This document shows positions 55,176 to 64,000 of a stretch of 64,000 nt of DNA, one piece after another. The stretch comes from Ligula intestinalis. Its lineage: Eukaryota > Platyhelminthes > Cestoda > Diphyllobothriidea > Diphyllobothriidae. The stretch is from NCBI GenBank assembly GCA_036362985.1, contig JAYGXS010000003.1, positions 79,067,676-79,131,675 of the forward strand, given 5' to 3'. Under the pieces are notes generated by a model, which was given only the letters and a program-made list of their open reading frames with translations, made no database searches and was not told the origin of the DNA. The translations under genes and the position numbers were made by a program. Every line of letters begins with the position of its first letter. The first letter of the stretch is position 1.

Positions 55176-55699
55176 TATCTCACATTAATGTGAGTTCGAT
55201 CCGCAAATTCTCTTCCAATCGGTTTATACAGCATTAATTCAAAATAACTTATGAAGCTGCCCTTTGCTAGAAACGAGACCAAACCGTCGACCCGCCCACT
55301 TCACTCAGAATACTCATCGACCGCACTGTGGTTGCAATGCCCGACAGATGCTACTTACTTCGTTATATTTGGCTCGCAAGGCGAGCCCATCGTAATTTAG
55401 CTAAGGCTACTTTTCGGACTTCACTCATAGTGTGCACAAATGGGGAGATGTATTTAAATGTGACATGCAACCCCTCCAAAATCTGTGCCGGTAAACAACC
55501 ATCTTCGTTAACTACTTTAATTTCCTTTCAGTAGTATAAGGAGACATTTCTCGTTGACCATTGTGACTGCCCATCTTCTGCGTTGCAGAGACTTTCTCAT
55601 GGATGCTTCAATTTACCGACCGCTACGGAACTCGTCTCTTCCACCTTGCCATGGGCCTTGGCGGAGGCTTTGACAGTCCTTGCAGCTGGCAGTATAGGA
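55176..55699. other. No recognised gene; 16-bp palindrome at about 55178
   Basis: CTCACATTAATGTGAG is a perfect palindrome. A 68-codon frame (55328-55534) has no family. Confidence 0.4.
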
Positions 55700-55790
55700 A
55701 GATAAAGAAGACTGGAACGGCCATTTCTGGCTTATAAGCTGTCGTTAGTCAGTCATACCCAGACCCAAGTTGTTTCCCACGCAAACCTCG
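55700..55790 (-). repeat. SINE body, truncated
   Basis: On the minus strand GTATGACTGACTAACGACAG, AAGCCAGAAATGGCC and TTCCAGTCTTC: the body and end of the SINE family at 55836-55982. Its tRNA-like head is lost. Confidence 0.6.
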
Positions 55791-55835
55791 TTTAACAATT
55801 ATTTTAATATTCCCTGAACTAGGCCAGTAAGACAA

Positions 55836-55982
55836 CGAGCCCGTGGCTCAATGGTTAGGGCATTTGACTCTGATCAAAATGGTCGCGAGTTCGAGTTTCT
55901 TGTGATGCACAACTTGGGTCAGGGTATGACTGGCTGATGACGGCTACTTAGCCAGAAGGGGCTATTCCAGTTTTGCTTACCT
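55836..55982 (+). repeat. tRNA-derived SINE, best preserved
   Basis: Starts GAGCCCGTGGCTCAATGG (A-box TGGCTCAATGG), B-box CGCGAGTTCGAG at about 55887-55898, body GTATGACTGGCTGATGACGG, GGCTACTTAGCC and end TATTCCAGTTTTGCTTACC. It lies head-on to the truncated copy at 55700-55790. Confidence 0.7.
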
Positions 55983-56479
55983 TTGCCGGTAATTTTATCT
56001 GCCTACAGTAATTCAACTGTTCGGTGGTGCGATCAATAGCATCTTCCACAGTCGCCATGGCGTAGACGCAGCCACGAGGAGTTGCGCGTGTTGGTTTGAT
56101 CTGACCTGCGCCCGACCAGACCGCACACTGCCCCAGAAACTGGGAGGTAAACGAGAGGTTGAGAATTGTATCGACTCGATGGAGTACTCTTTTTTGGCCC
56201 TTGGGCAATTTTTCTCCTCAAATAAATCTAACGTCCTTGAGTCTGTCATGACGCACAAGCAAAACAACTGAATGTTTGGGTGATTTGCTTCTCTTCAGGT
56301 AGACGGCTGAGTTAAGTATTTACTGTGCACTTTAGCTCACATGGCAAACAAATCGACCTGCGTTGTTGCTTTTGAAAAATCCAAGCCAAAAGTAGACTTA
56401 TCAGGACTTGTGTACGTAGTGCAAACGGCCACTTCAGGGCTGTAGACTCCATTGTCTTTGTCGGCAACACTATCCGCCT

Positions 56480-56925
56480 ATTGCCAATGCACGGGTCCCC
56501 AATCCATAAACAAGTGCAACGATCTGTCCAATCCATATTCAGTGCCTAGACTCAATTTGGCCAAACCAAGTCATCGTTTGGGAACGGGCAGGCCACCACC
56601 TCATCCTTCGCCAACATCGGCGAGCAAAACGGCCGAGCAATCATCACGCGCGAGCCCACCGTCCGTGGTGAAAGTTCAGCAGGTCAGAGCCCGCGTGCCG
56701 TCCAAAAAACTATCCACGCGCAAGAAGGCAATCAACTTTAATTGTCGCTGTAGGTTTGCATTTATGACTTTATCCTATTAATACTGCAAACTTCTTTGCA
56801 TGCATTACCTTTTTCTGCTACTGTTTACTACTTATGTCTCTGATGATGAATCCGCGACAAATATCGAAACGTCAGGAGAAAAAACGTATTGTCTCAGCGA
56901 TCGAGGCTTTTTCGTCTCAAATATT
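56480..56925 (+). pseudogene. Penelope-like family-3 3' end (EN tail plus pLTR)
   Basis: EN tail SINKCNDLSNPYSVPRLNLA (about 56500-56560), then a coding-like stretch of the pLTR start and non-coding pLTR (GTCAGAGCCCGCGTGCCGTC). The core lies at 56840-56876: CTGATGATGAATCCGCGACA then ATATCGAAACGTCAGG. Ends ATTGTCTCAGCGATCGAG plus T-rich tail. No RT or EN active site. Confidence 0.75.
56840..56876 (+). ncRNA. Hammerhead-like core, family-3 PLE
   Basis: CTGATGA and GAAACG blocks intact. The middle ATCC...GGAT stem seen in other copies is broken here (GACAAAT instead of GACGGAT). Likely inactive. Confidence 0.35.
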
Positions 56926-59259
56926 TGCCTATACTACCCGATGTTTAGTCGACATTAATCCTGTTATTCAGGTAAGGTTAGAGGGATATCGATTTCTTCT
57001 ACGGATCAGATGCTGCGTAACCATAAATCAGCTGCTGAATACTCGTCAGTCGTTCCACTCTATCCTGCGATATATTTTTTTTAATTTGGTGTATTTATCG
57101 TCATCTGCATATGAAGTGTGTTTTCTTCCTATTAATGCATAGTCCATTTTGTTTTAAATTTCCGTCGCCATGTTATGAGTGACAAAACTGCTCACACCTT
57201 GTTATCTTTCCGCGCTCACAGCACAAGCAGCATTCATGCTGCGAGGCAGATTGAGCTGTCCACTATCAGTGTGTTTGCTTTATAACGATTGGCGCATTCG
57301 CTAAGATTCGTATAACACTGCAGTTTGCCCTCCTTCCCTTAACAAAAGTAATTTAGTCCTCTGCAAACACTTTTCTAGTTGGGTTTCTAAAACAGCAAAT
57401 AAATGAGGCACTCGCTTAAGACACATAGTCGCATGGGCATTCAATTTTCGCTACAAATTGCCTGCTATTTAGAAAGGATTATGGCGTGTGCCATACCTAG
57501 AGCGATGGAACTGGGTCGAGAAGCCCACCTATTGAAATGTACGCGTTTTTGAATAAAAAAAGCCTTGCAGCAAAAAGGCATAAATGAGCGCTCTAACTGA
57601 CGTTTATCAAAGACCTGCCTCACGAAGATACATTCGTTGCTTTGTCGAAGCACGCAGTGGGCTGTCACATCCAACTGCTAAGCCCCCGCAGCGTAAATGC
57701 ACTTAAAATGCCAAAATATGAACCGGTGGTGCAAATGGAAATAGGCAAAAAAGGGGGTCAAAGGCACACAAGTTGGCGTTTCTGATCCGAAGGTTGGCGC
57801 ACCCACTGGGCTTTAAAACAGTGTATATTGACGATTTATCTACTTGGACTGCGGTACGATTTCCTGGCATAATGTTTTTATTCATGCTTATATTCGGCCT
57901 TGTGCGAGAACAAATCATCAGATATACCCAAAATCCGTAGGAGGGTTTTAGGGCAGTTTGTTTGTTCATGTACATACAGAAATGTTCGGGCCGCTTTGTG
58001 GGCCAAGGAAGTTGAACATACAAACAAATTATCATCGGAGAACTTGCGAGAACACCCTATATACTGTTAAATCTGCCGTTTTCCCACCGTTCAGTGGTGA
58101 TTTTTTCTAGTTCAACTACAGGCTAAAAGGTTTAAATACCTTGCCACCTCCTATCTTGTATACTCGCTCTGAAAGGGTAAACTGTTCCACATGGTCATAG
58201 ACTAATACAATCAAAGACCATTTTTTCAAATTACGTTGTGGCTTGTTGCAGAAACGAGGTTTTGAGAAATTATAAGCAAAAGAGCTCAGTCACCGCTGGC
58301 GAAATTCAGAATGACATTCAGAACGCGGGTTTTCCAACATAAATAATTAATTCAATGGAAGTGACGTGTCGATCATTCTATGGCACAATCTAACTAAAGC
58401 TTGGATGCAACACAATGCCACTTTTTGAATGCACTATGCAGGTGCGGCCAAAACTCATCATTAAATTCCCGTTTACGCGCGTTTAAATGATTAAACGTTA
58501 ACCGAAATTCGAAAACGCTTTTTCATGTAGGATGGATTACTTACATTTTATTTTAAGCTTGATTTAACACTTTAACATCAAGCCATTGTCCACTAGCCCA
58601 GGTGTCGCCTTTTGAAAGCACCTGTTTTGATCGCCTACAGTAGCTGCACTCAATACAAACTAATATATCAATTGGATGCATTTTTTCCTGTTGATCTTCT
58701 ATGCTCTTATTTATTCAAATATAAATCAAATAAAACGTGAGCAACAACGATGTTAACTCTTATCAGTTGGTGTAATTTAATATCGTAAAATTTCATACTT
58801 TTTCCGAAGTGTATGGTTCCTTTGTTAAAACTTTTTCCAGGTCTTAAATAGGTTGAAGCCTGATCTACCTTTTACTTTCAGTTTATGTTTTCAGTCCCTA
58901 AACTGTATATCCGGAATAGCTTCAATTTCTTTCCGCACTGAAGTGGATACCATAAAATGCTCATAATATTTAAGGGCCAGCTTCTTCTTCAAGAGGATCA
59001 TTAATTAACATCAAATTACGATGCACTGTAAAGCTAAACTGTACGGCCTTGTATAAGTTCTTAATTAAAAATATATTATAACTTACGGATATTATTTTTT
59101 CAAGTGTTAATTTTTAATTAACCATAATTTGCCATTAAATACAGTAGCCGCCGAAGACCACGCAATGTTTACTATGAAATTTTCCTGGACACTTTGGCAT
59201 ATATTTGAAAACATTATTGTCATTCATTTATTTTATTGAATTCTGCAAAAAACTTAGTT
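56926..59259. other. No recognised feature
   Basis: Frames of 69-110 codons at 56834-58035 have no domain. AT content rises toward the R3 copy. Confidence 0.45.
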
Positions 59260-60660
59260 AAATCATCATTTTACTAAGGTTGATTACGAGAAATGGCCAT
59301 TTGTTTTTGGGAAATTGGAAGTACTCCCATATGGAAGGAATTTTCTATGCTATTGTGAAAGAGAGAGCCGAACTTCACTTTACTGTTGATAATACTAGGA
59401 AGGAACTGCAAAATAGGTAAAATAGGTAAAAAGGATATCTCTTCCAGAACTGGAAAAGTTTATACAAAATTGTTCAGATTGAAGTGAAGCCAAGTTAAAG
59501 GAACAAAATTTGCTTGCAGTTACATTGAACAATTGTGTTTAAGAAATTATGTTTAGGTATATTGTTAAGTTCCATTGCACAACATGGAATAACAGAAGAG
59601 TATTTGTTTGAATGCACCAATAAACCTTCAGTGTCCTTCAATAAAAACCAAATGTCTAACATTGTCTCGCTAATTTTAGGCAATGAAGCCCTTCTTGGCT
59701 ATAAGTCGTGAAGAAATATAGTATTTGGATACTTAACGTTCCCTTTCGTTTTATTTAGAAACGAAAGAGATGAAATAATAGTAAGTATTTCAAAAAATGG
59801 CAATGTTTTATGGCCAGCTTTTTATTAGCCAGTTTATAACTAAATTTGGAATTAATCTACTCATGCGGAAGGTAAATCATTATGAAAGGTTAAGAGTGAT
59901 CTTTTATTTCCAGTCAAATTGCATCATTTATCTTCAGAAAACTTAAATAAATTCTCCAAATTCTCAAATTTCATTGTGACATTACGTTGGAGATATTTAA
60001 TATACACAGACGTTCGTCAGTTGAATATCTCATCAAAGCTATTTCTAAGAGGTAAAATTTTATGGAAAGTTGTTTATTAATCTTAGGAATAGTATTTGGA
60101 GAGTTATACTGCTGACGTGATTTACTCTTGACAATGTGGTCTGTTGTTTCGAGGCATTTCTACAAAGAAGCAACATGGTCATCATTTTAAGAACTTATAT
60201 ACAAAAACACTTTCTTTCGGTAAATACTCTTTATACATACCTTATTTTAAAGGTTTCGGTGTAAACATTGAACAGATGCGCATAATTATGAATTGATCAG
60301 TGAAGATAGTAAAAACAAGCAATTTGAGGACACTTTTTTAAATGACATTCAATAAATACGTTACTGGTAAGAACAGACTTAACAAAATATTTTGACTTAA
60401 GAATTATTTTTTATTATATCGAAAGTGGTTGCCACAAGTTTTCAACTTAACACAGTATCTTAATTTTTTGTTCGAATTTAGAGCTCTTTTTACGTCTCTA
60501 AAACCACGGCATTATCGAGAAAATTTTATACACCTTTACTAACAGATATTAATTCCTATAGTTCTTTTAAATACTTAATATGCCTTATGCCATTCACTAT
60601 TATTTCTAGGTTTTCCTAAATACATTCACACTGGTATTGGAGTAATGATCAAACTCATAC
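59260..60660 (-). repeat. R3 AT-rich repeat, inverted copy
   Basis: Minus-strand copy of 29530-31400: ACTCCAATACCAGTGTGAAT, AACCTTTAAAATAAGGTATG, GCCTCGAAACAACAG-type and TTTTCCAGTTCTGGAA blocks in order. No protein. Confidence 0.7.
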
Positions 60661-61915
60661 AAATTAAAGAAAATTACGTGGTCAACGACAACCACTGTAA
60701 GTAGGTGAAGTGATATGCTTGAGCATTATTTTTTTACTTAATATCTTTAAACTTATAAAGGCATTGCAGTTCACATAAAAATACCTACTAACCAAATCTC
60801 TGCGGACAGAAATGATACAGGTCACTCAAAGACCGTTTTTTAGGCATGAATTAATAAGGGATTGTTTCAGAGGATGAACGCCACAATAGTGTGATTAACG
60901 TAGTATTTTCCAATCGAAAATGCGCGTCAGTATTTCGGTAATCAAGCCATCGCACTCTGTCTGTGACAGCAGTTTTAAAAATGCCCTAGTGCAAAGAGAA
61001 ATAAAGGGACACAAAATATATTTTTGACCACCTTAGTTCCCTTTGTTCTCAAATTCTCTTAGTAGAAAGCCTCTGATTTGTGTTTTCATGTAGAGCATCC
61101 TCGTAAGTGAGGTGATCATAAATTGCAATTGAAAAAAACTCAGTTCAAAATTGGTTTCTGTTACACAAGAAGAAAGCTTCGACCCTTAGGCGTAGTTTAC
61201 CAGCCTGCTACGCTTGCTTTTGGTTGGTCAAACCACCGCTGTGGCATTTTCGTCGTGCGGTGGCGACAAACGTGGCCACCCTCTCCATTTGCACCTATGA
61301 GCCCAGCAAATGAGTTCACCTCATGGCCACGCCATCTATCACATGCATCAACGAATACTGATCTCGTGTGAACGCACTACGGAGGTTCATGGTGGTTGAC
61401 TTAGATAGCGATCATCGCCGTCGATTAACGACGCATAGGTCTCGCATCTGGGGTGGGTTGTGCACTTTGTATTTGGGCGTTGGTTGCACTGGCATGTAAG
61501 TCAGGTAACTCGCATGCAATCGAATCACTGGGTGTGATATCAGTTTATGTGGGCTGTTTTAGCCGTGTAACAAAACGTTTTTTTTTGTTATTAAACGTTG
61601 TCCTATTTGCCCATGATTTGTTGTCTCTGGCGGCAAAAAGCAGTCTACAATAACACCCTTCGACTTAGCAGGAAGACTGGCAGTTTGGAGAGGGAAAGAT
61701 ATTTCTGGAGTTCACTTGCTATTCCAAATTTTCAATAAATATTTTCCTCGCTGGCATGTCTCTATCCTGCTGATGTGTCGTAAAATGTTGAGGTTTTTGG
61801 TCGACCGTCAAATCGTCCACTTCGATGGGGTCAACAAGATAGATGCAGGAAAGATGGTTTATGCCTAAATAAATTTATAGTGTCCCTAGAAAATGTAAAC
61901 ACAAATTTAATATTT
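60661..61915. other. No recognised feature
   Basis: An 82-codon frame at 61123-61371 and a 66-codon frame at 61453-61653 show no known domain. Confidence 0.4.
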
Positions 61916-62290
61916 GTAAATTCGATGTTTATTATTACTGTAATCGGTCCCATTAACTGCAATATGCTGGAACTGTCTGTTATTCCAAGCATTATAAAAG
62001 ACTATAAAGGTGAAGGGTTTTCTGTGCGGCCAGATGGGGCACCCCAAAAGTACCATCTCAATGTAAGATCCTTCCTTGATGAGGTCTTACCAAACAGGCC
62101 GATTGGACGAAGGAGGTTTGTTGAACATCTTCCCCGTTCACTTAACCTTTTAACACCAGATTTTTTATGATGATACCTAAAAGACAAAGTCTACGCTATG
62201 CAACCTGCAACAATCGCTGAATTTAGCGAAGCTATTAAAATGAATACAACCAAATACATTGGTAATAAATTTATTGTGTTTAATTCCATT
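61916..62290 (+). pseudogene. Tc1/mariner-type DDE transposase fragment
   Basis: A transposase cuts and rejoins the element ends; its DDE/D triad binds metal. Seen here: VIGPINCNMLELSVIPSI, then PDGAPQKYHLNVRSFLDEVL, PNRPIGRRRFVEHLPRS and LTPDF, followed by two stops where a Trp-Gly pair usually lies, then YLKDKVYAMQPATIAEF in frame. The DGAP Asp and the TPDF Asp are 41 residues apart, so a DD41D-like spacing. The N-terminal DNA-binding part and first Asp are not visible. A 3' remnant, inactive. Confidence 0.75.
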
Positions 62291-63554
62291 GCATCGTGTT
62301 TCCAGCAGCATCTAGATCAAAATGCACATTGGTTTGAGATCATGCAGTGAAAGAGGAGCAATAAGATGATAATTGTCAACATATTTTACATTTTTTAAAT
62401 AATAAATTATCAAAAACACGAAGTTAACAAAATGTATATGCATTTTTATCGGACACTCTGAAATTAAAGTTGACTTTCTCTGCAAATACTGCACCTGTTG
62501 CCTCTTCATCCTGTGGGGTCCAGTGTCATAGCAGAGTCAAGAAGGCCGGATTGGTGATCAGGCAGTGTTTTTTCGCACCTAGGTGGACCAAAACATGCCT
62601 GGTCCACTCACATGGGAAATTAATGTTTCCTAAAAATAAGGTGGGGTTGAATCGCATCTTACTTAGTGGAACTGCCATATGAAGGAGCCGTTATAGCCTG
62701 CTTTTCCGTACTCTAATTTATCCTCTTAATTACCAGCCGTATAATCTCCGGATTTTAGTGCGACCCAAAAGACTCAAATGCATGAGCTTACTTACAATGA
62801 TAAAATTAACAACCAGCGAGTCCGCCTTACCTAAAAATATTTGTATCACATGGAAGTTGGATGCACCCATCGATTTCAATTTTTCCATCCACCTCCGTAC
62901 CTGCTAAGTAGGCCTTGTTACGAAAGATATGCCGAAAGTGGTCCCTTCAGGCTCATATATGACCCATCTACACGCATTAAATTTACTTGCTTGCAGATCT
63001 ACTGAGTTTAAGCTACTCTAAACCACTATTAGAGGAGACCCTATGCACTTTACAGCACATTTGTGAGAACATGATAAAGCGCTGTTTTGGGTCAAAAAAA
63101 AGAGTCTGACTGGCTCGGTATATTGCACTGAAAATCGAAAAATCCAAGGCTAGCCTACAAGTATTTCAAGAAAAAAGTTTAAGCGACGACTAATCATTAT
63201 TTCGGTTCCAGCTCAGCACGCAAAAGCCCCTTCCACCTGTAATACGGGAGCATGTGTAATAAAATGCAAACAGTGTGTGCAATAGGAAGCACAAAGAGGT
63301 TTTAAAAGTAAAAAAACAGGAATAATTGTTTAAATAATCTAATGTCTCAACAAAATGTGCGCCATACTTGAATGTACAATTATGCAAGATATGGTAAATT
63401 AATAACTTTAAAAAATATTTAACTTAACTTATGAGCACATAAGTAAAAAGTAAAAAATAAAGTAAGATACACTCATTTCCGTAAAATATAATCTAAAACT
63501 AAAATAAAAATGTTTATCATAATAATGAGCTAAAAACTAAACGGTAAATTGAAC
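62291..63554. other. No recognised feature
   Basis: No domain-bearing frame or repeat. Inverted termini for the transposase fragment were not found. Confidence 0.4.
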
Positions 63555-64000
63555 TAAGGTTTTCAGTATGGTAAAAAACAACGTCAATTTATGCTACTAA
63601 CGACTGTCTGATAACATCATATGTATATTTCACAGGGTTTGACTGGTTTTAACACGAATATACACTTTAAATTTCGGTCTTCGTCTATAGACCTTAAATA
63701 TACTGATATATACCGCGATCAGAAATTAATTTCTCTGGAGATTAAAACGCTGAACTTTCAAAACCGGTATATCAACCAGAAAGCAGAGAGGGAAAGCTGG
63801 GTCACCCAAGGATGAGCCGGAGCCCTCGCAGCTGTGTCAAGCAGCGGCAGAATACCGGCAAAACACGTGTCTGGGCCTTTTAGCAAGTACCTAGGTTGTC
63901 AGTATGGTAAATTACAACGTCAATTTGTACTTCTAACGACTGTCTGATGGCAACATGTGTATATTTCACAGGAGTTGACGGGTTTCAACACGAATATATA
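63555..64000 (+). repeat. Tandem repeat, 336-bp unit, running off the edge
   Basis: CAGTATGGTAAA...CAACGTCAATTT at 63564 recurs at 63900 with about 110 bp aligned before the window ends. Shared blocks: CTAACGACTGTCTGAT, GTATATTTCACAGG and AACACGAATATA. Offset 336 bp. Unit interior has a 64-codon chance frame. Confidence 0.75.

Overview
The window reads as repeat-dense, non-coding nuclear DNA of an animal. It is AT-rich. I find no operons, bacterial start contexts, rRNA or true tRNA genes, and no intact host gene. Almost everything recognisable is a decayed mobile element. The dominant class is Penelope-like retroelements (PLEs) whose reverse transcriptase (RT) is followed by a GIY-YIG endonuclease (EN). 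RTE-type LINE, Gypsy-type LTR, Tc1/mariner-type and tRNA-derived SINE remnants accompany them. This mix suggests a flatworm, perhaps a tapeworm or fluke. That is inference from element families, not a species call.

Layout. 0.9-3.6 kb: SINE head, PLE tail, foldback repeat R1, and one Gypsy-type LTR with a primer-binding-like site and a broken gag start. 4.5-9.5 kb: PLE piece, SINE, a short PLE flanked by ~625-bp inverted arms that contain a SINE, and a ~1.1-kb segment present twice. 9.5-16 kb: PLE with an inverted terminal module, another repeat pair, an RTE fragment, and a head-to-tail PLE junction. 16.6-22.2 kb: a cluster of four PLE loci, including the best preserved EN (18.5-19.5 kb). 23.6-26.7 kb: LTR-like stretch and a PLE interrupted by a second, oppositely oriented PLE. 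27.6-31.7 kb: ~1-kb foldback element R2 and AT-rich repeat R3. 32.5-35.7 kb: two PLE copies head to head with ~0.9-kb inverted arms. 37-49 kb: more R1, R2, R4, SINEs and PLE tails. 51.5-57 kb: RT fragment, R3 copy, PLEs and SINEs. 59-60.7 kb: inverted R3. 62 kb: mariner-type transposase fragment. 63.5-64 kb: a 336-bp tandem repeat running off the edge.

At least five PLE lineages can be told apart by their terminal modules (pLTRs). Several modules carry CTGATGA...GAAA(C) cores like hammerhead ribozymes, which are known from PLE pLTRs. At five or more loci a short EN-plus-pLTR unit is preceded by its own pLTR in inverted orientation. No element looks coding-competent: RT catalytic boxes are changed or stopped and EN frames are shifted. 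I found no clearly new biological system. The best leads are the repeated inverted-terminal PLE architecture with ribozyme-like cores, the nested insertion with a candidate target duplication, and several unnamed foldback or tandem repeats.
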